Below are positions 16,834 through 24,267 of a DNA stretch of 64,000 nucleotides, piece by piece; position 1 is the first letter of the stretch, and each line of letters opens with the position of its first letter. The DNA is from Pyrinomonadaceae bacterium (GTDB taxonomy: Bacteria; Acidobacteriota; Blastocatellia; Pyrinomonadales; Pyrinomonadaceae). The notes under the pieces are model-generated. The model ran no database searches. It saw only the letters and a list, made by a program, of their open reading frames with translations, and had not been told where the DNA came from. The DNA lies in NCBI GenBank assembly GCA_036277115.1, contig DASUNM010000024.1, positions 434,001 through 498,000 of the forward strand, given 5' to 3'. Both the position numbers and the translations under genes were made by a program.

Positions 16834-17982
16834 TCAACGCAGAGAAACGAGAACTGGGATGAGGCCGCATCCATTTGCGAGCGGCGCGAGCGCCTTGCCG
16901 ATCGTGGCGCCGAAACCGCGCAGCGGGTCGGCCGCCGCCTGGGCATGCCCCGGTGTCGCCGAAGTGGTTAGTGGCGTACCCACAACTACCGGGCCATAAC
17001 CCGCGTCGACCCGGCAATAGGTTTTGCCGATGAGCGCGACCGCGATCCGCTTAAAGCCGGTCACGCGACGGTCGAGCACGAGACCCGGTTTATACTCGCC
17101 TGCCCCAGCCGCGATCCCGGCGACGCGGCGATCATAAGCTGCCAGGCAAGGCACGAGTCGCCCGTCATCTTCCAACACCAGGACGGTCCCAGGCGAGGCA
17201 TCCACCGTCGACGCGCTCAGATCAAACTCTTCCGCGCAGTCGGCGTTAAAGAGCAGGATGTCCCCGTCGTTGCCGCTGATCTCCACCGTAATAGTCCCCT
17301 GGTCGTTTTTGACCTTGATGTCTCCGTCATAGGCCCCGCCGCCAAGAACGAGATTGCCGTCCTCGCCGAGCTGAGCAACGATGTTCGCGTCTTCGTCTTT
17401 CAAAACGATGTTGTTATTTGAAGCGTCGAGGCGAATCCTCTGGGTACCGACAGCGCCAAGGACAGTCAACTCGCCATGCCTGCTGCCTCCCCCTACGGCG
17501 ATCGAACCCTCCGATCTCAATTCAACGCGGTTAACCTCGTTTTCGTTTTTCAGCTCAATTATCCCTAGCCCGCCGCCTGCATGAATTCGAATGTTTCCCT
17601 CGGAATCCTTGAGGGTCACATCACCATCGTCGTCGCCGCCGCCGAGCATGAGGTTCGCATTCGCGCCGAGTTGCGCGAGGATGTTGCTGTCGGCGTCCCT
17701 GATGACGATTTTGTTATCCGATCCGGCGAGGCAAATCCGCGCCGTGCCGGCACTGCCGCCGCCGATCTCGACCAGCGGAGTCCCGTCGGTTTCGTTACAA
17801 GTGATCTTGCTGTTCCCCGAGTCGAGGCGAATCCGATCGGAGTCCGACGAACCTCGCACGACAACGTTTCCCATCATGCCGCCGCCGCCGACAGTAACGT
17901 CGCCGGTCGTCCCGTCCAGGTTGATGGTAGAGTTGCCGGCACCATCAGTGATACTCAATAACTGATCTATAGTTTCGCTCAT
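16834..17982 (-). CDS. beta-repeat fibre-like protein
   Basis: This is a 382-residue, Gly/Asp/Asn-rich protein. Residues about 20-270 contain diverged repeats of roughly 100 residues, each with the pattern RIRLDASNNNIVLKDEDANI, then AQLGEDGNLVLGGGAYDGDI and a DxEGxIxI strand, typical of stacked beta structures in tail fibres and adhesins. The C-terminal 120 residues (AAYDRRVAGIAAGAGEYKPG onward, then GHAQAAADPLRGFGATIGKA) form a compact domain that I have seen as a common C-terminal cap of such proteins, based on memory of the pattern only. There is no signal peptide. It is first in an operon with the protease and HEAT genes. Confidence 0.65.
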   Translation of the reverse strand: MSETIDQLLSITDGAGNSTINLDGTTGDVTVGGGGMMGNVVVRGSSDSDRIRLDSGNSKITCNETDGTPLVEIGGGSAGTARICLAGSDNKIVIRDADSNILAQLGANANLMLGGGDDDGDVTLKDSEGNIRIHAGGGLGIIELKNENEVNRVELRSEGSIAVGGGSRHGELTVLGAVGTQRIRLDASNNNIVLKDEDANIVAQLGEDGNLVLGGGAYDGDIKVKNDQGTITVEISGNDGDILLFNADCAEEFDLSASTVDASPGTVLVLEDDGRLVPCLAAYDRRVAGIAAGAGEYKPGLVLDRRVTGFKRIAVALIGKTYCRVDAGYGPVVVGTPLTTSATPGHAQAAADPLRGFGATIGKALAPLANGCGLIPVLVSLR

Positions 17983-18698
17983 TTAGACGCCTTTTCTTTA
18001 CCGGTACTTGGGGATTAGGATTTGATTCGGAACTTATCTCGAAGCCGCCAGGAAGTCAACGATTGGAAATCCTGTGTCGTACATCAATATGATTCTTATT
18101 AACACCTGAGTCAGTCAGGCGCTCCGGCAATGAATCAGATTCCCTGGAGGCTTAACGCTTCCTATCAGCGAGCAGTGGCGTGGACGTGCAAAGTGAAGAT
18201 GAAGTCGCACGGTCATCATCGAAGGCCGCTTCGTCATGCGATCAAGTATAAAAAGATTTCCGCGCCCTGTTAGGGGCGTAATAAATAACAGGTTCGCGAT
18301 GTTCAACCGTCTGTCGCCCGCTTCGCGGGCTTGGGATTCTTAGGGGACGTGATCCCAGGGTTCCGCTCGCTGCGCTCACACAAGCATGCCACGCGGGATG
18401 CCCGCGTGGGGACCCCACTCCTGGGCTGCCATCTGTCGTCGCTTCGCGACTTGTTGACGCAGACATCCGAATTGGGTGGATGATCCCATCGCTACCGCTC
18501 CCCGTTCTGACACGCCGGCTGCATTTCTCTTAACGACAAACCAGTAGCGCGTTACAATCAGGGGCGCTCGAACAAATCGTTGGACGCGAGCGGCGGGAGC
18601 CTGAAATGCAGTGATGCGTGATGAGTCATGAGTGATGCGTGAAATCGCGCCGCTGCGTCAATTCAACGTTGGGCGTCTTGATCGCAGAAGGAGGACAC
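17983..18698. other. 716-bp intergenic region with repeats and gene debris
   Basis: Upstream of the fibre-like gene there may be its promoter (AT-rich stretch 17983-18110), but no clear boxes were seen. At 18206-18240 a short stretch could encode RTVIIEGRFVMRS, similar to the end of the amidohydrolase gene (14830-14866), so it looks like gene debris. Around 18255-18440 there are words of known intergenic-repeat style (GGGGCGTAATAAATAAC, CGCTTCGCGGGC, CAGGGTTCCGCTCGCTGCGC). At 18482-18513 there is a solo arm of the GTCAGAACC family, and at 18608-18645 a GTGATGAGTCATGAGTGATG stutter. No convincing gene is present. Confidence 0.6.
18482..18513 (+). repeat. solo arm of the GTCAGAACC-type inverted repeat
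   Basis: The sequence GCTACCGCTCCCCGTTCTGACAC with flanking GATCC matches the right arm of the complete inverted repeat at 45864-45983. The partner arm is absent, so this copy cannot form the long hairpin. Confidence 0.65.
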
Positions 18699-19160
18699 AT
18701 GAAGCGATCACTTGTTTATCTTGGCGTTGCCAGCCTTGCTTTGTTCATCGCGGTTGGCGCATGGATGGTTGTTTCCAAGATCCGCACGTGGCACGCACAG
18801 AGGGAGCCTTTGCGGATTACGGTGTCTTCAATCCAACCCGCCAATTCGAAAGTTTCGTTCGATCACTACCTTGTCCAGGTCGAAAACGTAAGCACGAAAA
18901 CCATTCGCGGCTTCTCATTGGGACATACATGCCGTTGTCGGGGCTGGGATAGCGACGACAAACCATACCCGTACGGGATTAACTACACTAATCCGCTCCC
19001 GGAACGGCAACTTCTGCGACCTGGCGATGTTCACGAGATGCCACTGGAGGCTGACCCTGGTTTGCCACCAAGGGTTTGGGTGGACCTTGTTCACTTTGAA
19101 CGCGGCGGGAATTGGGGAACGAACTTATCCCACAAAGACGGATACGTCCGGGGCTACTAA
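18699..19160 (+). CDS. single-pass membrane protein, unknown
   Basis: This 153-residue protein has one N-terminal hydrophobic helix (SLVYLGVASLALFIAVGAWM) followed by an extracytoplasmic domain of about 125 residues. The start at 18699 is chosen because AAGGAGG lies four bases upstream; an in-frame ATG at 18639 has no such site. The domain contains SKVSFDHYLVQVENVSTKTI and a Cys pair in HTCRCRGWDSDD. I do not recognise the family. It is followed 48 bp later by a small membrane protein on the same strand. Confidence 0.65.
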   Translation: MKRSLVYLGVASLALFIAVGAWMVVSKIRTWHAQREPLRITVSSIQPANSKVSFDHYLVQVENVSTKTIRGFSLGHTCRCRGWDSDDKPYPYGINYTNPLPERQLLRPGDVHEMPLEADPGLPPRVWVDLVHFERGGNWGTNLSHKDGYVRGY

Positions 19161-19208
19161 ATTCGAAGGTGTCTGTCGCCACGAGGCCGGCTAAAGGAGT
19201 CACGATGT

Positions 19209-19505
19209 ATGTCGCGGAGACGAATCTTTCACCTCTCGGTTTCGGCTCTAACGCTGCTCGCAGCTTTTGCCGTTAACTGGCTGGTATTTGGCGAGACCTC
19301 CCCGGCCAGGGAGTATTTCCTCTGGAATGTCGGCCTGCCTAACGCTTGGCGCAGCCTGAACCTGATCCCAGGAATAATCTCCGCTATTGCGGCGGGAAAC
19401 GTACATGGCGGAAACGAGTTGGTTTTTTTCCTCGTGTTTTCAATCCAATGGTTGTTGGTTGGTTTAGTGTTTTCTCTCGTTCTGTTGATGTTCCGTCGGA
19501 AGTGA
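19209..19505 (+). CDS. small integral membrane protein, unknown
   Basis: The 98-residue protein has a basic N-terminus (MSRRRIF), a first helix (SVSALTLLAAFAVNWLVF), a middle amphipathic stretch and a second strong helix (VFFLVFSIQWLLVGLVFSL) ending in RRK. No family is recognised. It probably shares a transcript with the single-pass protein at 18699. Confidence 0.6.
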   Translation: MSRRRIFHLSVSALTLLAAFAVNWLVFGETSPAREYFLWNVGLPNAWRSLNLIPGIISAIAAGNVHGGNELVFFLVFSIQWLLVGLVFSLVLLMFRRK

Positions 19506-19509
19506 GATG

Positions 19510-19546
19510 GTCGGGGGGCACGACCGTGTGGCCGTGCTACCCCGAC
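19510..19546. terminator. GC-rich hairpin between convergent genes
   Basis: GTCGGGG at 19510-19516 pairs with CCCCGAC at 19540-19546, and CACG pairs with CGTG inside, forming a stable hairpin just after the small membrane-protein stop and before the end of the convergent CHRD gene. There is no T tract. It may be a terminator or another intergenic palindrome. Confidence 0.4.
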
Positions 19547-19567
19547 TCTGGCCGTTTCCTATTAGTC

Positions 19568-20017
19568 CTACTTGGAAAGTTGTCCTCGAACGGCGCCGTC
19601 CGGGAAGTCCGCATTATGAACGTTGATGTAATAGTTCGCCGGATTCTGTCTGATTTCTTTAATCAGATCGGCGCTCGCGCTGACACAGCCTTTCGACGAG
19701 CCTTCGGCCGGCGGCGGCGTCAGGGTTACGACGACGGGGCCGGCAGCGTCCGGCGCGCCTGAGTGTATGTGCGCGGCGCTGGCCGGCGCGATGTTCGAAA
19801 CGGTGAGTTCGAAACACACTTCGCCCTTACCTTGGTTGAGTGTGATTTTAGCGCTGCCCGCGCCGTCCGGGTCACCGGGCCCAGGCACCTCGGCTGCTCC
19901 GGTCAGCGTAGCCTTCAGGGGGCGACCGCCCTGATCCTTTTCCTGAGCCAGGACTAAGCCGAAGACTGCGACGCTAGTCAAAGCAATCGCAGCGATAAAC
20001 AAACTTACTTTACGCAT
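19568..20017 (-). CDS. CHRD domain secreted protein
   Basis: This 149-residue protein has a signal peptide (MRKVSLFIAAIALTSVAVFG, cleavage near VLAQ). A single CHRD domain follows, recognisable from LTGAAEVPGPGDPDGAGSA, SNIAPASAAHIHSGAPDAAG and a C-terminal NVHNADFPDGAVRGQL. CHRD domains were named from chordin and are common in secreted bacterial proteins. The function is not established. It lies upstream-convergent to membrane-protein genes and about 60 bp downstream of the katE stop on the same strand. Confidence 0.88.
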   Translation of the reverse strand: MRKVSLFIAAIALTSVAVFGLVLAQEKDQGGRPLKATLTGAAEVPGPGDPDGAGSAKITLNQGKGEVCFELTVSNIAPASAAHIHSGAPDAAGPVVVTLTPPPAEGSSKGCVSASADLIKEIRQNPANYYINVHNADFPDGAVRGQLSK

Positions 20018-20080
20018 ATCTTCCTCCTCTTATCGTGTTTAAGGGCCCCTCACGGCGCCCCGGTTATTCCGCGCGAACCT

Positions 20081-22294
20081 CTAAATTGGATATGTGACCT
20101 GCTCGCGCTCCCAGTGCCGGTGAAGAGCGACGGCGGCGATGAAAGATTCGGCAATCTTTCCATCACCTGTTATCAATCCCTTGTCTCCGTCGCTCATCTT
20201 TTCTGCGAGCGCTGTGCGCAGGAACTCAACACCAGCGCCCCCGGCGCCAATTGTTTTAAGGTGCTTGAAAGCTTCCTGAACAAACTCCAGCGCGTCGGGT
20301 TCGGCGGACAGAGCTTCGCTGCTGGCGGCCCCATCCGCCACAAAGACGGCGTCAAACAAAACCGAGGCGCCGGTTAGAAAACTGAAATCGACTTTTAATT
20401 GTCTCCCGTTGGCGCCCGTGACCACGCCGAGCCGTGGCGCCACCGTTTTGGGCACAGCGCCGGCCGTCAACAACGCCTGATTGAAATCTTCAACCGACTG
20501 ATCGTCGAAACCATCCGCTAACAGCACCGCGATTTTTCGCGTCTTGATTGAGTCGGCCGGAAAATTCGGATTATCAATCTGTCGCAACGCCGACGAATAC
20601 TCGACTGAGTCGATGAGCTTTTTGGGTTGTACTTTTTTCGGATCGGTATCCTCCGGGATGCTCATGTTCAAAGGTTGTTCAAGAGTGCGCGGGACGGCGA
20701 GACCAAGGCCTTGCGCCACTGACTCAGCCAGGCCCTTGTCGATATGCGCCAACAAACCCAACATTCGCTCACGAATGGGCGGGGTCTCGACTTTGCCCAG
20801 CTCAAAGCGCAAGGCGCGGATGATGTGAATCTTTTCAGTATCAGTCTGGCTGTTAAAGAACATCGTCGCCTGACTGAAGTGATCCATGAAGCTTGCACTG
20901 CGCTCGCGAATCTTTCGGGCATCAATCTTTTCGGCGAAGCTGGTAAAGCCACTCATGTCCATGCCGGCTTGAAACGGACAACCACCGCGCGTGTTGTTCG
21001 GTTCGTGCGCTGCCTGGCCGCGATTGATTGTTTGCCGCATATAGCCGTCGCGCTGATTGTTGTGCAGCGGCGCAATCGGGCGATTGATCGGTATCTCGTG
21101 AAAATTCGGACCGCCCAATCGAATTAATTGCGTGTCGAGGTAAGAAAAGAGCCTGCCCTGAAGCAGCGGATCATTCGTGAAGTCGATGCCGGGAACAATG
21201 TTCGCGGTATGAAAAGCAACCTGTTCAGTTTCCGCAAAGAAGTTCTCCGGATTCCGGTTGAGCGTTAGCTTGCCAATGCGCTGCACCGGGACCAGCTCTT
21301 CGGGAATGATTTTGGTTGGATCGAGCAGATCGAATTCGAATTTGAACTCATCACGTTCTTCGACGATTTGTATGCCAAGCTCCCACTCGGGGAAGTCGCC
21401 GCTCTCGATCGCTTCCCAAAGGTCGCGGCGATGAAAGTCCGGATCTTTACCGGAGATCTTCTGTGCTTCATCCCAAAGAACCGAGTGCACACCGAGCAAA
21501 GGCTTCCAATGAAACTTCACGAAACGCGCTTTACCTTGTTCGTTTACGAAACGGAATGTATGGACGCCAAACCCTTCCATCATGCGGAAGCTTCGCGGAA
21601 TCGCCCGATCTGACATGACCCACATAATCATGTGCATGGACTCAGGCATCAGGGAAATGAAATCCCAAAAGGTATCGTGAGCCGACGCCGCCTGCGGAAT
21701 CTCATTGTGCGGCTCTGGCTTTACGGCGTGGACCAGATCGGGAAATTTCATCGCGTCCTGAATAAAAAAGACGGGGATGTTATTTCCGACGAGGTCGTAG
21801 TTGCCTTCACGCGTGTAAAACTTCACCGCAAATCCGCGTACGTCGCGCGCCAGGTCAGTTGATCCGCGCGAACCGGCCACGGTTGAGAAGCGCACAAAAA
21901 CCGGCGTCTGTACCCCCGGATCCTGTAGAAAATCAGCCCGCGTTAGTTCGGTCATCGGCTCGTAAACCTGAAAGAAGCCGTGCGCGGCGGATCCGCGAGC
22001 ATGCACCACCCGTTCGGGAATGCGTTCGTGATCGAAGTGCGTGATCTTTTCGCGGAAGATGAAGTCTTCCATCAAGGTCGGCCCCCGCGAACCCGCCTTC
22101 AATGAATTCTGATTGTCGCTGATGCGGAGGCCCTGATTGGTAGTGAGAAACTCTCCGGCGCTGTCTTCGATATTCTTTTGAAGATCGATTCGCTTGAGGT
22201 TGTCGTCAGGCGGCTTGCCCTGATTGTGTTTTGCATACATGGCGCTTTTGCGAGGCGCGCCTGTCTTTTTCTTCGCTGCTTTTTTCGCTGGCAT
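20081..22294 (-). CDS. katE: large-subunit catalase HPII
   Basis: This monofunctional haem catalase has 737 residues and converts hydrogen peroxide to water and oxygen. The length and C-terminal domain mark the large-subunit HPII type. The distal haem His is in RVVHARGSAAHG, the conserved Asn is in QDAMKFPDLVHA-region context, and the proximal haem Tyr is in GRLFSYLDTQL. The C-terminal 150 residues (RKIAVLLADGFDDQSVEDFN onward) form the class I glutamine amidotransferase/DJ-1-like flavodoxin fold typical of HPII. The N-terminus is Lys-rich (MPAKKAAKKKTGAPRK), which is unusual. The ferritin-like gene ends 33 bp upstream on the same strand. Confidence 0.97.
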   Translation of the reverse strand: MPAKKAAKKKTGAPRKSAMYAKHNQGKPPDDNLKRIDLQKNIEDSAGEFLTTNQGLRISDNQNSLKAGSRGPTLMEDFIFREKITHFDHERIPERVVHARGSAAHGFFQVYEPMTELTRADFLQDPGVQTPVFVRFSTVAGSRGSTDLARDVRGFAVKFYTREGNYDLVGNNIPVFFIQDAMKFPDLVHAVKPEPHNEIPQAASAHDTFWDFISLMPESMHMIMWVMSDRAIPRSFRMMEGFGVHTFRFVNEQGKARFVKFHWKPLLGVHSVLWDEAQKISGKDPDFHRRDLWEAIESGDFPEWELGIQIVEERDEFKFEFDLLDPTKIIPEELVPVQRIGKLTLNRNPENFFAETEQVAFHTANIVPGIDFTNDPLLQGRLFSYLDTQLIRLGGPNFHEIPINRPIAPLHNNQRDGYMRQTINRGQAAHEPNNTRGGCPFQAGMDMSGFTSFAEKIDARKIRERSASFMDHFSQATMFFNSQTDTEKIHIIRALRFELGKVETPPIRERMLGLLAHIDKGLAESVAQGLGLAVPRTLEQPLNMSIPEDTDPKKVQPKKLIDSVEYSSALRQIDNPNFPADSIKTRKIAVLLADGFDDQSVEDFNQALLTAGAVPKTVAPRLGVVTGANGRQLKVDFSFLTGASVLFDAVFVADGAASSEALSAEPDALEFVQEAFKHLKTIGAGGAGVEFLRTALAEKMSDGDKGLITGDGKIAESFIAAVALHRHWEREQVTYPI

Positions 22295-22327
22295 GATTCC
22301 CCTTCGCTATTTGTTCAGTAGTGCTCG

Positions 22328-22951
22328 TTAAGCTGATTTGGCCTGAGCTTTGTTCGCGCGGCTCTTCTTGGCGCGCGCGGCTTCGATCGCGGTTTTGACG
22401 TCCTTCACTTCCTCAGGCGGCGGCAGCACTGCCGGCATGCCGAGGCTTTCGATCCAAAGCTCGCGCGTCCATCCCTGTGTGTGATAAAGATGTTCGTCTT
22501 CCTCAGGCTCGACGTGCGTGTGCGCTTCTTTGAGCAGGGCGGCCATCTCGCCACTGGAGTTCTTAGCCAACTCGCCGATAAGTTCCCAGTTTGTGTGGTC
22601 CTTTGTTTCGGCGAGCGTTACACACTCAGCGGCGACGATCTGGGCCGCGGCCAGATCCGGCCCGCGCAATGCCATTTCCATCGCCTTCACCAGCGAGTCC
22701 CCGATGTGCCGGACAATCTTCCGTCCCGGAGTTTCTGCGTCCAGCGGGAGATCCAAGGATTTGAGCACTTCTGAGACAACTTGCACGTGCGCTTTCGTTT
22801 GCTCGAGGTATTCCCTCCACTCTTCACGCAGATCTTTGTTAAGGGCACAACGGAGCGCCGTGGTGTAGATCTGAACGCCACCCTTTTCGGTTTCCAACGC
22901 CTGATAAAGCAGCTCCACGGTTTGAGCCGTATTCAACTCGGTCGTATTCAT
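22328..22951 (-). CDS. ferritin-like helical protein partnered with catalase
   Basis: This 207-residue, mostly helical protein has Glu and His spaced as in four-helix ferritin-like folds: ETEKGGVQIYTTALRCA, YLEQTKAHVQVVSEVL, ECVTLAETKDHTNWELIGEL and EEDEHLYHTQGWTREL. The ExxH patterns suggest a possible di-iron centre, but I cannot assign a characterised family. The C-terminus is a Lys/Ala tail (ARAKKSRANKAQAKSA). It is transcribed just ahead of katE, which supports a role in oxidative stress or iron handling. Confidence 0.65.
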   Translation of the reverse strand: MNTTELNTAQTVELLYQALETEKGGVQIYTTALRCALNKDLREEWREYLEQTKAHVQVVSEVLKSLDLPLDAETPGRKIVRHIGDSLVKAMEMALRGPDLAAAQIVAAECVTLAETKDHTNWELIGELAKNSSGEMAALLKEAHTHVEPEEDEHLYHTQGWTRELWIESLGMPAVLPPPEEVKDVKTAIEAARAKKSRANKAQAKSA

Positions 22952-23021
22952 GATTTCTCCTCTAAGTTTGCTTGGTAATTAATTTTTCGATTGACTGCGC
23001 ACGCGCGAGTCGTGAGTTTTG

Positions 23022-23080
23022 CCTGGCGCTCAGATGTTAAGCGCCAGGAACAAGGGTGAGTCAGGGTACTCACCCCCTTG
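23022..23080. terminator. two adjacent hairpins
   Basis: CCTGGCGCT at 23022-23030 pairs perfectly with AGCGCCAGG at 23040-23048. A second imperfect stem is formed by CAAGGGTGAGT (23051-23061) and ACTCACCCCCTTG (23068-23080). They lie directly after the Gly/Gln micro-protein on the minus strand and before the ferritin-like gene. Transcription termination or mRNA protection is the likely role. No T tract follows on either strand. Confidence 0.5.
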
Positions 23081-23098
23081 ATTCAAAAAGGCTGGGAG

Positions 23099-23227
23099 CT
23101 AATTGCCACCCTGGCCGCCACCACCACCTTGGCCGCCGCCACCTTGTTGACCGCCGCCACCTTGTTGACCGCCGCCGCCACCTTGTTCACCGCCGCCGCC
23201 TTCATTTTCTTTTTGTTGGTCGCCCAT
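23099..23227 (-). CDS. Gly/Gln-rich micro-protein
   Basis: This is a 42-residue peptide that starts MGDQQKENE and then consists only of Gly, Gln, one Glu and a final Asn, in blocks of four or five Gly separated by Gln or QQ. The start has an excellent ribosome-binding site, AAGGAGG at 23233-23239, five bases upstream, which makes translation likely. The longer in-frame ORF upstream has no such site. No hydrophobic residue follows Met1, so it cannot fold as a globular domain or be exported by a signal peptide. Its function is unknown. Neighbours are oxidative-stress genes downstream and a potassium-channel gene upstream. Confidence 0.6.
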   Translation of the reverse strand: MGDQQKENEGGGGEQGGGGGQQGGGGQQGGGGQGGGGGQGGN

Positions 23228-23407
23228 AAGTTCCTCCTTGATTGTGAAAGCAATTCGAGAGGGCTTCTTTAATGCACAACTTCTAGACGCAATCCTTCGA
23301 GTACGTATTGCTTGCCTGCATTTCGGACAGATTGATCTAGTCGCCGACGGTAGGGGCAACTGCGATGCCACAAAGGTTGAGGAAGCATCGTTGAGGAGCC
23401 GATCACT

Positions 23408-24256
23408 TCATAGACTTGCGCCGCAGTACTTGCAGTAAACCGCGTCAGGGTCATGACCCTCAGCTCCACAGGCGGGGCACAAATGCTTTGTCATTCTTTG
23501 TTGTCGCGTTGCGTGTGCGAGCTCAACCGAGACGATGCCGGTGGGAACAGCAATGATGCCGTAACCAATTACCATCACGAGTGATGCGAGAATTTGGCCT
23601 AAGGGCGTGCGGGGCGAGAGGTCACCATAGCCTACGGTCGTCAGCGTCACAATTGCCCAATAGATACTCACGGGAATGCTTGTGAAGCCGTGTGCTTCGC
23701 CTTCCACTACGTACATTAGTGAACCAATCACGACGACAAGCAGCACCACGACCGAGAGAAAGACGCTGATTTTGCGACGGCTTGCATGCAATGCCGTGCG
23801 AAGCGTGTCAGCTTCCGTGACGTACTCGGAAAGTTTCAGCAGCCGGAAAACGCGGAGCAGACGCAGGATGCGAATCACCAGTAGATACTGGCTGCCGGGA
23901 ATGAAGATGCTGAGATAGGTGGGAATGATAGCGAGCAAATCAACGACGCCAAAAAAACTTGTCGCGTATCGCAGGGGACGGCGCACACTCAGCAGGCGCA
24001 GCACGTATTCAACGGTGAACAAGAGGGTGAATACCCATTCAAGTGTGTAAAGAAGATCTCCATACTGGACTCTGACGCTACGGACGCTCTCGAGAATAAC
24101 GGTGGCGACACTGAGGAGAATCAGCCAGATAAGCGCGAGGTCGAAAAGGCGGCCAGCTCTAGTTTCAGACTCAAAAACAATTTCGTGGAGACGTGCACGC
24201 CGCCCGGACGAGGGCGCTTCCGTCGGCTCTACTCTTTCGGACGCACGGCGCTTCAT
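23408..24256 (-). CDS. voltage-gated-type potassium channel with C-terminal zinc ribbon
   Basis: The 282-residue protein has six predicted transmembrane helices. S4-like positive charges appear in ILRLLRVFRLLKLSEYV, and the selectivity filter in TLTTVGYGDLSPRT is canonical for K+ channels. After the last helix (VMVIGYGIIAVPTGIVSVEL), a short linker leads to HLCPACGAEGHDPDAVYCKY, a zinc-ribbon-like end with CPAC and CKYC pairs. The zinc ribbon is an unusual soluble addition. The gene starts 11 bp after the APC permease stop, so the two are probably co-transcribed. Confidence 0.9.
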   Translation of the reverse strand: MKRRASERVEPTEAPSSGRRARLHEIVFESETRAGRLFDLALIWLILLSVATVILESVRSVRVQYGDLLYTLEWVFTLLFTVEYVLRLLSVRRPLRYATSFFGVVDLLAIIPTYLSIFIPGSQYLLVIRILRLLRVFRLLKLSEYVTEADTLRTALHASRRKISVFLSVVVLLVVVIGSLMYVVEGEAHGFTSIPVSIYWAIVTLTTVGYGDLSPRTPLGQILASLVMVIGYGIIAVPTGIVSVELAHATRQQRMTKHLCPACGAEGHDPDAVYCKYCGASL

Positions 24257-24267
24257 CGTTAATTGAT

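Noticed and set aside
23099..23227. Tandem repeat without coding function
   Set aside because: The strong ribosome-binding site and intact frame favour a translated micro-protein, although this remains unproven.
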